A stretch of DNA of 64,000 nucleotides from Anoplolepis gracilipes (lineage: Eukaryota > Arthropoda > Insecta > Hymenoptera > Formicidae). The notes beneath the pieces are model-generated. The model saw only the letters and a list, made by a program, of their open reading frames with translations, was not told the origin of the DNA and made no database searches. The stretch covers positions 17,912,001 through 17,976,000 of the forward strand of contig NC_132971.1 of the NCBI RefSeq assembly GCF_047496725.1, read 5' to 3'. Positions 37,135 to 51,069 of the stretch are shown here, piece after piece (position 1 is the stretch's first letter; each line of letters starts with the position of its first letter). The translations under genes and the position numbers were made by a program.

Positions 37135-40100
37135 GTCGATTCCACCACCTTTCACTTAAATCCCGATAGAGTTTCAATCCTTTCCAGGATATATCACGTT
37201 GCATTTCATATTGCACAATAATATTTATCATCTTGAAAATAATTATTCTACCGGCATGACAAATATGAAAGGATTATCGTACATGAGATTATCTTCTTTC
37301 TGACGAACAGTTCATTACACTGAAATTTTTTACGGAAATCTCAGTGATCATGTATATTATATATAAAACGTTCAGAGAAAGTATAGATAATAGCAATTTA
37401 TGGTTTATTGTTAGTTATACTATTTTATAAAGAACTATCTTTTTTGTGAAATAAAAACATAATTAATGTTCTGAATTAATTTCATTTATAGATGCTTTTT
37501 TTATAATACAAATAAAATTTTTCTGATAGTGCAATAAGATTCAAATTAGATTAGATCATAAAATTTAGTACCTAAAGGAATTTTAATTTAATTTCTTTCT
37601 TTGGTGTTTTTTTTGTGCTTAAATTGTATCTTTTTCCGATAAGATTTATAACTTGTAATTTATAATCGTAAACTTTTAAATGCTCTTATGGTTTATGCAG
37701 AGTTTCTCGTAAAAAGTTTTGAAAGTACATCAATAAAATTATGTGTAACTTAAGTTGTAAGTAAGATTTACTACCACTGTATTAAATTATCTTACACACA
37801 TACACACATGACTCATAGTTGTAATGTATGTATCTTAGAATGCTATTTTAATTTTATTATCCTATAATATATTGATAAGACGATTATTTTTAATGCAATT
37901 ATTAATTAATACCTAGTACATATTTTATACGATGCTAGAACAGATTTGAGGACATGTATATAACAAACAACTCTGCAAACATTAAAATTCTTTGTGAGCA
38001 AATGAAAATTACGAGGATATTTTTTAGCAAGTCTGTTTCGTTTACCGGAAATGTTTTCTCGTATGTACAAGAAGTTCATGCCTTCCTGATACAATCTCTG
38101 TAAAATGTTTATAAATTTAAAAGCAAACGACTTGCTTCTTCTGTGGTATAATTAATTTTTTTAAGAAAATCTTTATTATGAAAATCTCTTTTATTCCTTT
38201 GATCTGCTTAATGAATATGAAATATACTCCAGATGCATAAAAATTTAATTTCCATTAACTTACATAAATTTAAACTAACCAACATAGTCAAACAGCAAGA
38301 GAGTTTCCTCTGTATTCAGCTTTTAGATTCAATAGGAAGTGAACGCAAAGTACACTTTTGCTTGGAGAGAGAAACGTTAAAACACGATACATTTTTCGAT
38401 ATGTCAGAATGAAAGTACACTCCCCGTGAAAGGGTTCCGGGCGGAACACAAATCGAGAGACATTTGTCTGTGAAAGGTGAAACCAACTAAAAATAGATTA
38501 GTCATATTTGACAATATTTAATAATAAACAAAATAATCAATATTTATGATATTTTGAATAGTAACCAAACTTACTACATTCGCTATGTTAACAATGGAAG
38601 AGAAATTAATAACTATATTTACAGTATCGTTTTGTTGAACTCCCGGTTTTTAACTTCTTTCTTTAATTAATTATTAACACGACAGATTGCCCATAGAAAG
38701 AAACGAGTGCGTTCCTAATGCATGGAGAAACTCCGAGGCGATTCTGAAAGACCATCTCAATTAACGTCAATGATGGAGCAATGTCGCTAATTTGCTCTTG
38801 TAGAAAATTGGACAAACTTACGATCATTATCGCAGAGACTCACGATCTGTCGCTCACAAGAGTTTACATCCGTGTTTCGATGCGATTTGAATTGTTTTCG
38901 GTGTTTGCTAATAGCATAAACGAGCTCTGACCTACAACCTCAGCATTAGAGAAAGTGTGCATCAGAAAAATAGAATTGTGTTCCTTGAAATTAACAGACA
39001 TTCTGCCATTGAATTAAAAGATTTGCTTTTAGTAATTATTTTATGTAACAACTTATGTTATTATTTCATGTAATACTGTAATATTAAATAAAATATAATT
39101 GAGTTTAATATCTAATTTATATTATTATGCTATATTAGTAAAAAGAATTTGCTGAAAAAATAGAATAAAAAATAATAAAATATATAAATACGTAATATTT
39201 AATAAATATATTATATTGTGCAAAGTATTTGAGAGTTCGAATTTGTTTTAAGAATATAAATACACATTGTATATGCATTTAAAGAATTAATTTATTTAAA
39301 TGCTTAAAAGTCGTAAGAATGTTATTTGTTAATAAAAAATTTTATGATTAATAAAAATATAATAGATTGTAAAACAGAAAAACTTTGCCTTGTGCGAATA
39401 TCTTAGTATGGAAAATTGGAATAAAGATTTTTCCAAATGAAAAAGTAATGCGCCAGAAAATTTCTCATAATGATTGCTTACGATGAGAGTACACCGCTAT
39501 GAGTTCATAATTCTTTCCCCAGGCTTCGAAATAACGAGCCTAAGTCAACGAATCCACCGATAGTATGGAAAAAGGAAGTAGAGAAAGAAGTCTAGACCGG
39601 AAAAAAAGCTCGCGGCGAAAGTAAAATTCAAAGTCGATTTACTCTCGACAATCACCGCGATCGCGCCGGTAGTGTATTAAGTATTAAAGAGCCTGCCTGT
39701 GATTCGAATCACCTCAGGTTACTTGCTTTTACGTATGATTCATAGATAAATTCATCCGATCAATTGGCTTTCTCATAATTGAGAGCCTATTTTCTTCTCG
39801 ACGCTAGCGAGCGTACAACTATAATATTATATAGTGTTTGTGTTTTGCGTTAAAATAATGCATGAAGGGAATATATATTTACAGAATAATCATAAAGGAA
39901 ACAAAAAACGAAATGAACTAAACTCATCATTGTTGCTTTTGATATTTCACATATCATCAAATCATGAAAATTATTACAACTTATGATAAGCAGTATTATG
40001 GCTTAATTTAAGATGCGAATACTCGGAAATGAAAGACTAATTATAAGAAATGCGCGCGACCGCAATCATCTCGAGTGCACATACAGACATTTCCGGCCGC

Positions 40101-41904
40101 AATATAATGTTTTTTTTACGTGAGATTGTTGCGTCGTAAAAAAGAGAGGGATCAGTTTCTTCCTCCTTTTACGACGGTCAAAACTGCTACGCCCAGAGAA
40201 AGAGCAGTCTATTTCCGATTTCCCTTTCGTTGCCATTTTTTGCCGTCGCCGTGCATTTATGCTCTCTCTATCGTCGCTTTGTGCTTTTTAAACAGAACAG
40301 GAAGACATTGTTGCATAATTTTTTTTTTCAATTTGAAAGTCTTTATTTATTCTGATTTTACGCTCGCTGGCTGTCTCTGCTTTTGTACTGTGGGTGTCAT
40401 AATTAAAATGTATTCTTCACTCGGTTCAAGAGCCTTTTCTTTTTTTTAACAATGTCAAGGCAAAAGAGAATAGAATTCGCTCTTTACTTTTTTTATATTC
40501 ATCTCTTTTATGCGAAGTTTTTTGTTAGCTTTATTTTACTTTTGTAATAAAACACACTATTATGTGTTATTAATTATTATATAGATATAAATAAAATTAC
40601 TATTTAAAAATAAACAAAGAAAAGAACGTACCTTTTCAGTAATTTTATTTATATTAATAAAATGTGAAATATAATATACGAATATTTTTTGATGATTTTA
40701 AGAAAAGTATTTAATATTAAAATTTTAATATTAAAAAATCATAATTCTTAAATTAATGTATTATTTTACATTGACATAAATTAATATATATTTCAAAAAA
40801 AAATTTTCGATACTTTTGAAAAAATTAATCTTTTACACATATCTTTTATATATGGGCGGATATATTATAATTTATTTCAGAGAACTGTTCCAGAACAAAA
40901 TATTAAAAAATTATTCAATGAGACATACTTGTTTGTTGTGCAAAGAGATTCGTTATTGAATTTCAAATATATTTATTTTATATTTTTTAATTTCTATATT
41001 AAATAAAACAACAACAATTGTAAATAGTATGTATCTATTGACAATGTAGATCTAATATTCATACTCTTTCTAACTGGATCTTTCTAACATCTAAGGATTA
41101 TTGCATTTAAACTCTCAAAGTTTAAACTATCAAGTTTATTGGTTATTATATTGTAAGTACATTGTAATCGCAATGCAACATTTAATAACAAGCGGCAAAT
41201 TATTTAAAAAAAGTTTGTGATTTTTATAATATACAGTAGTTTTTTATTATGTTTAAAAAATTCATGAGAATAATTCGCGCGATAAAAATAATGAGCGTAA
41301 TATTCGAACCATTAAAATCTCTTTATTATTTCAATTTATTATAGAAATTTCAAATAGCGGATGAAATTACCGAAGCATTATAATTTCAATTATAGTAGCG
41401 CAATTTTCTACTTATCAATCTCGCTTTTCACTAAAACTAACATATTAAAAAATAAAAATGTAGTTATTACTTATAACTGTTATTTATAGCATAATATTGA
41501 TTTATTGTCAGACAAGTTATATTATGCTGAACATTTAACTATAGTATACGAATGTTTCTATATTGATTAATAATTATAATTTAATTTAAATTTTGTGAGA
41601 ACAAATATTTAATAAAATTTGTCATTTTTTGTGTAAAAAAAATTAAACTCAGATTTAAAATTATTCAGATATAAAAATATTTCACAAAATTAAATAATTT
41701 AATAGTTATTTTGTAGATAAATAAAGAAAAATAAAGAACGTTTTATACGTTTGTCACTGCAAAACATTTTAATGTGTATAAAATATTATAATGAAACAAT
41801 AAAATCTTCTCTTCTCATATTGTGCATTTTTGTCTTTTTGAATAGACTAAATATAAAGAGTAATAACAATAACAAACAATTGTGCTTCTGTAATATCAGA
41901 AAAA
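37135..41904. other. Intergenic, about 4.8 kb
   Basis: Mostly very AT-rich. Several less AT-rich patches (about 38300-38470, 38690-38960, 39370-39730 and 40010-40450) interrupt it. I find no convincing exon in them, so they may be regulatory or decayed elements. Confidence 0.45.
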
Positions 41905-43255
41905 TTAATGGCTTTTGTGTATAACGGTCTTGTAGATTGGAATCTTGATCGGAATCGGTTTTTCAACCGGTACGGGTACATATTTCACCACATGAAATGG
42001 CACCGGTTTTTCGATCTTAACCGGAATTATTTTCTCGACAGGCGTTGGTATTTTTTTCTCAACTGTCTTAATTATTTGTTTTTCCACCTAAAAAGACAGA
42101 ATAGCGAAAAGAGATAATAACGAATATTTTTATTATCAATTTGAAGCTAATTATCGCGCAATCACCTCATATGGTACGGGCTTTGGTATGACCACAGTAA
42201 CAGGATAAGGCTGTGGAACTGTCTGTACCACCAGATGTGGAATGTTAATCGGAATTTTTTTGATCGTCGGTATCCCTAATCATGTAAAAAATAATATTCA
42301 AAATATGACTTTCAATAATTAGTTAATAAGATAGCAATGAAATAATGCAATAGACATTATTTCAAAAATATATAACTAATTAATGTTTTTATATATTAAT
42401 TTTATTATTAATATATCTATTAATCTCAATATCGTAATCGACTTTTTATCAATATTTATAATCTCAATTCTTTTTAAAATTTTAAAGTTTTTAATTATTT
42501 TTGATTTTTCTAAATTAAGATTTTCTAATAGGTTTTTTATTAAGGTGCAATTTTCTTTAACATAATGTTAATAATATGCAAATGTAGCATGTATTAATAG
42601 AGACAATTTATATTACCGATGTGCTTAACAACAGGAATTACATTAGCTCCATGTAAATTGGTAATGTCCGAGTGCCAATCATTAATTTTGTTTAAAAAGG
42701 GCGAATGATCTTCTAAAAAATCTAAGGAATGACTTCCTAAAAAATTTATTATGTTTTTAACATTTATAACGAAATATTTAAGCAATAAAATTATTGTCAT
42801 ATACTAATTGTCTATAATTTTACATAACTTATACGTAAAAAATGTATTTTTTATATATAAATTATGCAATTAATAAATAATCAAACATAAATATTCAAAC
42901 CTGTTCTTCCCAGATTAAAAGTTCCGACGTCATGATGATCTATAGAGATTTCTCCCAGTGTAAGTCCGCCTCCACCATCATTTTCAAAACTCCAGTTGGA
43001 ACTATAGGAATAAGCGATAATTCCCAACAGCACAATCTTAAACATCAAATAATAAACGTCACCAATATTACAAGAAATATGAAGCATCCATCTTCTTTAT
43101 TACAGGTTTCTAGAAATTAATCATTGTACAGATCGCACAGAAAACGCGTTTTATTCATTTATTTAATTTCAAATAATAATAATTGTAAATTAAATTCACG
43201 AGCTTTTTCATATTTTATTAACTGCAAACAGGCTTTTACGTACAATTTTTTTCAT
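41905..43255 (-). CDS. Val/Pro/Ile-rich VPV-repeat secreted protein 3 (Vajk-like?)
   Basis: Five exons: 43244-43255 (MKKI, donor GTACGT), 42901-43036, 42617-42736, 42166-42275 and 41905-42087, 186 residues. The signal peptide is MKKI joined to IVLLGIIAYSYS. Exons 2-3 encode a non-repetitive head with GGGGLTLGEISIDHHD, HSLDFLEDHSPF and a Trp-containing stretch. The repeat part follows: VIPVVKHIGIPTIKKIPINIP, PQPYPVTVVIPKPVPYE, PTPVEKIIPVKIEKPVP, ending IPIKIPIYKTVIHKSH. Starting at a Met three codons upstream of the exon 2 acceptor would also give a signal-like start, but the microexon fits the pattern of every neighbour. The repeats are more Ile-rich than in its neighbours. Confidence 0.78.
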
Positions 43256-43332
43256 CGTTTATCTAAGAATATTTATATCTCTGTCGTCCATCAATAAGTA
43301 AATCAACTTGAGATAGATTCGTTTCGTCGTCA

Positions 43333-43341
43333 TCTTATATA
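43333..43341 (-). promoter_or_regulatory. TATA box of VPV gene 3
   Basis: TATATAAGA on the - strand, about 80 bases upstream of the proposed microexon start codon. This independently supports that start. Confidence 0.75.
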
Positions 43342-43344
43342 CTG

Positions 43345-45923
43345 TCTGAAAAGAGAAATAAGCAACCCCACTATTCTTTGGTGTCCCATACCTTCACCGT
43401 ACAAAATGCCATGGATAGTTTGATTATGAAACTAATCGGTCGCAATAAGTACAAACGTTACTTAACGTTTAATATACAATTATTAATAATGACGTACATA
43501 GTTTTAATTGTTTTATTAAACAACATTGGATTCTTATACAATTGTTAATTATAGAGTTATAACTTGATAATAATTATGTTTAGGTTAATAATGTTCCGAA
43601 GAATTCAAAAAATTGTTGCTTTTAAAAAGTTTGATATATTAATAAAAATGTTTTGTTTAATAATAATAATAATGATAATAATAATAATAATAATAATAAG
43701 TATATAAGTATAATAATAATGTAAAACGTATGTAATAATACGTATGTTATTTTTTTAAGTTAATCTCATTGGTAAATTACAATGTCGCTATTATTATCAT
43801 AAAATGTATTTAAACTTGATTAATAATAAATAAATTTTTTTACATACATTGTGTTAAAAACTTTACTGTTGACTAAAAATTCTATAACAGATTTTAAGAC
43901 ATATAGGATAAAAATATTTTTATCAATGTTAGACTTTTACCAGCTAGATTTTATAAATAAACAAATTTATATATTTATTGATATATCTGTAACAATAAGT
44001 GTGTTAACATCTTTAAATTTGACAATTTTTTAAAAATATTCTAAATAATATAATAGATTATAAAGTCTATTTTATATATTATAAAAATATATAAAAACTA
44101 ACAATAACTGTAAATAAATTAGAAGAAAATTAAGAACACAAATATATAAGATTGCTAAAATTTTTATTTTTGTTTATTTTTTATATCAAAATTCTCAAAA
44201 TTTTTTTATTTAATTAAATTATTATTTTCTTTACCTTACTGATCTTTGTCTATCTTTAATATTATGTAATGTTATGTATTATAAGCATTTAATCATTAAA
44301 AGTTTTATTATTGTATGATATTAGTAATAAAATGTTAAAAGCAAAACATTCTATATTTATTTAAGTAAACTTTTTGATATTGCACTTTTTTACACTGTAT
44401 ATAAATATTGCATAAATTATTTCTCATTGTTTTATTAACTTTTAATTATAGTAGTGCAAGTATCATTAGATTTATCTTGTTAGATGCATTTACATTGTTA
44501 ATGTCATGGATGATTTTTTGTATTCAATAGTGATGATTTCGCAAATGAATATCGCAGATAAATCAATGTCTACTTTCCACAAGAGAATTCCCAGAGCTTT
44601 TATCGAAAATTACAGTAAAAGCCTATTAGTGCCTTTTGCTTTACAACATGCATGTAACATACTGAGTAATTAATGTTTGTTTGACCATTTATTACTTTTA
44701 CCAACATAGTATATAGGCTTTTTATCAAAATACAATATTAAACATTACTTTTAATATTTTATTTTAAGCAAATACAAATAACTTTTTTTAACTAATTATT
44801 TTGTTTTTTATTATAATAATATTTAATAAGTTAATACAAAACATAAACATGTTTAATTTTCCAAATATAACTTTAAAAATAAATAATAGATAAAAAGTAG
44901 TAAATAATAATTTAAATTAAACAATTTAAAAATAAAAAAATATATATAAAATATGTATAACTTTTACATTCCAAACATGTTCAAATTAAACAGATTATAG
45001 TAAACAGACAATAGATTAAATAAAGTTAATTATTAATTAATTAAAACAGATGTATGTCATTGTACATAAATTATTGCCGCGTTATTGTACATAAATTACA
45101 GCTAGCTACATTAAAGCTCACTTTACTTGCTCATTATTATTAAAAATAATGAAGAAAGTAGTCTTTAATTATATCTAAACCAGTTCGTTAACTTAATTTA
45201 TTAAATTACCCTAGCATTTTCTGAGATACGTACAAAGTTAGCAAAACCCGTACTCTGGTAAAGGATGTTTACTAAATAAGAACAACAAAAAATAGTACTA
45301 CAAGCATTTTATTAAAAAACAACAAAACAACAATTTTTAAAAACACTAGTATAACAATATACTGGCTGCACCGACGTTTTACACAATGCTCGCTCTTACA
45401 CATATATACAAGAAATAAATCGTAGTCGATAGGCATTCAACCAATGGAACAAAACATCAACTGTTTTTCGTAAGTTTTCTCCTATTGACAGCAGAATAAT
45501 TTTGTAAAAGTTAAAAATAAATATACATGTCAATATAATACTTTGTTTCGGTCCAATTCAATTGATTTTTAAGCAATGATTTTCTCATCACAAATAACAC
45601 TTTATCACATAAGATTTAAATGAATAATAATAGTGCAATTAAATTAATCTTAAGCGCAATCCTAACATTTAAAATATTTAAATATATCCGAAATTATTTT
45701 CCAAAGATATTTCACGCCAAAAACAAGTCTAAAAAAATATTTGTATGTAGATTAATCATTTCTTCATCCATTTTTTATCATATATTACAATATTTTAAGA
45801 TAAATATTTTAACATATTTAGAATTTAATCTACTTAAAATTTGTTTGAAAGACATGGATTGCTAAGTATTACCTCTGAATTTGTGTGATAATGTATTGTA
45901 CTCCTTTTCTCCTTAGACATACA
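43345..45923. other. Intergenic, with (AAT)n run
   Basis: AT-rich. A trinucleotide AAT/ATA run at about 43659-43699 and a short direct repeat of TTGTACATAAATTA near 45059-45100. No gene is supported. Confidence 0.5.
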
Positions 45924-46374
45924 TTAATGCTTTTTCGCGTGATGATAAATGGTCTTGTAAACGGGAATTTTGATGGGATACGGCTTTACGACTGGAACAG
46001 GGATATGTTTCTCGATCGTGATGGGAACCGGCTTCTCGACAGGTACTGGTATATGCTTCTCTACAGGATAAGGAACCTTCTTCTCTACTGGAATCGCCAC
46101 TGTCTTCACTACCTGTATAGGAATATGCTTTGGTACAGGAACATGGACAGGATAAGGCTGTGGAACACCAACTGCTATCGGATGTGGTACGGCTATCGGC
46201 ACTGATTTTGGAACCGGTACACCTGAAAGAAATTGATTCGACTATTAAAAAAAGGATGTAGAATATAAAGCAAGCATATAAATGAGAAAGCAAGAAAAAA
46301 ATATTTATAATTTTTCTAATCTATTAAAACTCATACAGAAAAAAAGGCAAAATAAAATATCTATATATAAGGTA

Positions 46375-46418
<44 letters not shown>

Positions 46419-47527
46419 ATTATTATATATTTTTATTATATAAAAAATCTTATATATATATAAGATTTTTTATATAATAAAAACAATTGTATTTTACAAC
46501 CCTTACTAACTCTATCAAAAGTAATAATAATAATCTAATAATGGACTTAAAATTATTTTCCATTATATTAATAAATAGACACCGTTTTTCTTTTATATTA
46601 TCATAACTTCTATATAAATTTTAAATACAATTTGCAATCTAGAAAAAACGAAAACAAGAATATTTTACCAATGTGTTTATAAACGGGTACAGCTACGGGT
46701 TTTGTCACTTCAATGTGTTCGGAAACGGGAACACTCTGAACGTAATTATGTCCACTGTCCAGCGAGATTCCATGACTGCCATCATCACTTCCATGACCAG
46801 CGTCATATCCACTACCAGAAGAAGAAAAATCTTGATGACTACTGTCTGCTGCAAGACTGCTGGATGACTCTAGATGCCCACTGGAACCAGCACTGGAACC
46901 AGCACTAAAATCACCACCCCCATGACCGCCCCCGTAATCACTGCCCCCGTAGCTAGCTCCGTAGCTACCTCCGTAGCTACTTCCGTAGCTACCTCCGTAA
47001 CCACCATCGTAACCGCTGCCGGAAGTACCAGAAATCTCTTGATCGGATCGATCGATTGGGTGCTGGATATGGTGGATGCGGAATATTTGCATCACATATT
47101 GTTTGCCATCTTGGTCTACGATCACTGGTGCGGCCGCAGCCAGAGATACCAAAGAAAGAAGCACCTGTATTCCGTACAAAACGTGCAATTATGAAAGATA
47201 AAAAGTGCATACTAGTTTATTAGAAATATAATAATAACTTGCACAGAGAAATTTATCATTATATAAAAGGTATGATTTTAAAAGAACTTTTCTGATCTCT
47301 TGTGTTTTTTATTAATTTACTTCTTGCAACTTTCACCGTATTGTTACATAAATATTGAACGTATTACTTTTACAAAAAAATTACTAAAATCTAAAATTAA
47401 AAATCAATGCAAACCAGGTCGTAAATTTACAATCTAACTTTAGTTCGACATTTATGTATAATAAAATTGAGTTTATCATATTTTTAATTGCCATTGCAAT
47501 TGGTGCTGTACTTACAATTCTACTCAT
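45924..47527 (-). CDS. Gly/Ser/Tyr-rich plus VPV-repeat secreted protein 4 (Vajk-like?)
   Basis: Three exons: 47516-47527 (MSRI, donor GTAAGT), 46669-47164 and 45924-46222, 268 residues. The signal peptide is MSRI joined to VLLSLVSLAAAA. The mature protein has two halves. The first (about residues 20-155) is Gly/Ser/Tyr-rich with short GGSYG/GASYGG repeats and then Ser/Asp/His-rich runs. The second (about 155-268) is the VPV repeat: KPVAVPVYKHIG, VPHPIAVGVPQPYPVHVPVP, VEKKVPYPVEKHIPVPVEKP and the C-terminal signature PYPIKIPVYKTIYHH. Glycine-rich plus Val/Pro-rich modules are typical of structural cuticle proteins (inference). The exon 2/3 junction, inside HIG|VPV, is shared with the next gene. 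Confidence 0.83.
46379..46414. repeat. (AT)n microsatellite
   Basis: AT run in intron 2 of VPV gene 4, directly followed by the palindrome at 46433-46480. Confidence 0.9.
46433..46480. repeat. Perfect 48-bp palindrome
   Basis: The two 24-base halves are exact reverse complements (starts TTATTATATAAAAAATC, ends GATTTTTTATATAATAA). Would extrude as a hairpin; lies in intron 2 of VPV gene 4. Confidence 0.9.
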
Positions 47528-47573
47528 GTTCGAGTACGTGTATTTCGACCACTGCTGATAGTGCTCTTGTACG

Positions 47574-47609
47574 ACTGATACTGTTCGGCTATTTCCCGTC
47601 TTAATATAC
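47574..47609 (-). promoter_or_regulatory. TATA box plus TCAGT initiator of VPV gene 4
   Basis: On the - strand, TATATTAAG (47601-47609) and TCAGT (47574-47578) are about 31 bases apart. The start codon is about 50 bases further on. Confidence 0.8.
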
Positions 47610-47611
47610 CG

Positions 47612-48646
47612 TGGGGCCTTTCACTGTGATTGTCTCACTTCGTACTGCGGCGAATTACACCCGCCAGGTGCAATTGTCTTCTCCATGAGTGCATGAAAAT
47701 AATTGACCATGTCCTTGCGGCCTTCGCATTGACAATGAATTAGACATTTTCTATTCCGTTACACAGCAAGTAAGCGTCAGTGCGGATTTTCACGTTCACC
47801 ACCTTTACTGCAACCTACCATTGCATTTAAAATATTTTATAGAAATTGTTAAATTTTGCACTTCCTTTATCGTAAGATCGCTGCTCTCGACGGTCCACGG
47901 TTTAATTATCTTAAATTGATCGTTATTAATTGATTTTTATTATATAGTCTTTTTTATTATTTATTAATATATCTTTAAAAAAATAAGTTTTTTAAAATTG
48001 CTTAAAAAGTTATTTAGATAGTTTATTTCTGAGAGATAGGGAAAGGAAGAAAAAAAATATAGTAATTTTTTTATAAAACTGTGTAACTTACTATTTCACG
48101 AATAATATTTAATTTAATTAAATATTTAATAATTGTATATGTATATTATAAATGTATATGATATGTATTATAATGTTTGATAAAATTTTGTTCTTGCAAA
48201 ACAATTATTTATTTGTTATTTGAAACACATTGAAGTAAAAAGTATTTATATTCAATATAATAAATTTATATCGTGTTTTGCATTCGGTATTTGTCACATA
48301 ATGGTTATTAATTTTACAATAAAGATAAAAATTTATAAAATTTATAAAATTAATTAACCATTATATAACAAATAACGATTATATGACAAATAACAATTTA
48401 ATAATCGCAAAGTATGATTGATCAACTTTAGCATATGCACGCGCGCGCATAGTTTTTAACCATGGGAAGAGAGCATAACGAATGTGTGGACGATGCATCC
48501 AGATGCACACAGTGCGCTAATTTTTTATTATTATAGTAATTAGCAAGATGAAATAGCTTAGGTATACTGATGATCGAATGCATGCGATTTTCCCTGGAGG
48601 AACTTCCAAGAGATTTCATTATTTAATTTTCTCTTTAAATAAATAA

Positions 48647-48687
<41 letters not shown>

Positions 48688-50266
48688 ATAAAAATTAGTT
48701 TTATATTCTTAAATTTAAAATAATAGTATTTAATGTTTGTAACATTTTTTTATATGAAATACTGGTTAAATCGCTAATTTTTGTGCTTTAAAAATTAACT
48801 TTGGAAAGGTACAAAAATGAAATTAATTTATACTTTCATAAATATGTTATATCAAATATATTTTAAAACAATCATACATAAATGTTTTTAAATGCATAAT
48901 GAAAAACTGAATATGATAAAAGAGAATAAAAATATTAAATAAATGCTTTCACACATTTTTGTTTAATCGAGTGGAAGAGAAATATAATTGGTTACTGAAC
49001 TGCAACCATTTCCGAAGAATCAAAACTGAATTGCAACTCATATAGTAATTAATCATGCGAGCTATTTAAAGACACAATTATAAAATATATTAAAAACATA
49101 TTAGAACATATTATAAAATATTTCTAAAAATCTTTGACCAATTGCTGACGCTTCAGTTAATCGCTAATTTAAACCATCTTTATTATAATCTCATATGATA
49201 ACACGTCTACGGAAATTACACGGAAATGAAAGGAAGTGAACGTCCACATAATGCGTGTAAGATACATCATACATCAAAAAGTGACTATATACAAATCTAT
49301 TATATACAGACCGAATAACTTTCTATATATGGCCTTTCAAATTAAATATAAAACAATAAAAGCGCAAAAAATAGAAAAAAATTATTCAGGTATTCTGTAA
49401 ATTATATATACGTTAAAAATATAGTATAATTAAATAGAAGGTGATTCTTCGTATAAAATTAAGTCGAAGATTAAGAATAAAATTTTTTTATACGAGACTT
49501 TTTTTCCGAGAAAATTTATTTCTTTTATTTTCATGAAAAATGTTTTCTTCAATTTTTAGAATTAATATGTATATCAAAATTAATGTATGGTAAAAATTGA
49601 AAATAAGAAGAAACTCTAATTTAGCATTAATTTATTTACCTTTATAAAACGCTACCTTATTTTTTTTTAATTGTGGCATTCTTTTGAAAATAAATAACAA
49701 AATATTAAAAAGAATAACAGAATATTCTGAAAATTCATAAATGCTGCTTTAAACTTTCACATAATCGTAATAAATATTTCTATGATAAAAAATTACAATA
49801 GTTTTATGGAAAAGAAACGTACATATAAAATAAAAGCGAAAAAATATAAAGTTTAAAGTACTATAGAATTGTTTTACATTTTTTATTTGTTTCCATTATT
49901 AATTAATATTATTATTACATAATACATCTTTAATTTAACAAAAGAAAAGAATAATAACATAATACTACATGTAATACGAAAAATTTTCTTTATTAAATAA
50001 AATTGCTATTTGGCAACAAATACATCAACAACTAAATAATAACAAAATCGGCGCTAGTATAGGAAAAAAATACAAACAAAACACCGTTCTCTCGTATTAT
50101 CAACAACGACGAATCTCTTGTGTTTTTGGCAGTATCTACAGCTCAAGAGAAATTACATGGTACTACAGTATCACATTTAACGTCGTTTCATTTCATGAGT
50201 ATGCTTCACAAAACAAAATTATTCGTGTCTCTCTGAAATCGTATCTAATTGCTATAGCACTTTTTT
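47612..50266. other. Intergenic, with (TA)n run
   Basis: GC-richer proximal flank (47610-47830), then AT-rich sequence with (AT)n at 48651-48684. No gene is supported. Confidence 0.5.
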
Positions 50267-51022
50267 TTAATACACTCGATTGCGGCGGTACTTCTTCGTT
50301 CTTCGGTGGAAAATATGTTTGTAGACTGGTATATGAATCGGGTATGGCTTCTCTACTGGAATAGGCACATGCTTCTCTATAGTTATTGGTACCAGCTTTT
50401 CCACGGGCACTGGTATTATCTTCTCTATCGGATATGGCACCTTTTTCTCGACCGGAATCGCAATAGTTTTCACGATTGGTACAGGAATAGCTTGAGAAAC
50501 TGGAACTTGAACAGGATAGGGTTGAGCAACAGTTACTGCTACGGGATGAGGCACGGGAATTGCCACGGGCTGTGCCACTGGAACTCCTATATTTCCAGGA
50601 AAATTAATAGTTTATTGCATTTATTAATAATGATTCTTTCCCTAGTCTTTTAAATACTGGAGTTGTTAGGGAAAAAAATCAATTGTGATTGAGGAACAAA
50701 AAAATAATTTCTTTTAGTTTGTTATATCTATAATGGCAGCGAGAGTTCTATCTTCATAGAAAATTAATTCTTACCATTACTGAAAGAATAAAAAATTTGT
50801 CGATCTTAATAATAAATAACAGAAGATGACAAACAAGTACTATATTTTACATGATATAATGTTAATTAATTTACAAAATGTTTTTTATTATGCAATAATT
50901 AACAAAGAGTGATTCAATTGTGATATGTTTTTTTATACTTATATAATGATAATAACGCATAATTATGAATATTATCTAATATACTTTCTTTCTCTGTTTT
51001 CTTTTTCTAACTATTAATAAAC

Positions 51023-51069
<47 letters not shown>

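Noticed and set aside
40120..40449. 109-residue open frame in the 4.8-kb spacer
   Set aside because: No domain, no paralogue and no splice context. Probably chance.
45885..46205. Open frame on the + strand over the last exon of VPV gene 4
   Set aside because: It is antisense to a clear repeat-coding exon. The regular Val/Pro codons produce Tyr/Asn/Trp/Arg-rich antisense frames. The same applies to 31474-31713, 41908-42117, 50306-50653 and 46673-47194.
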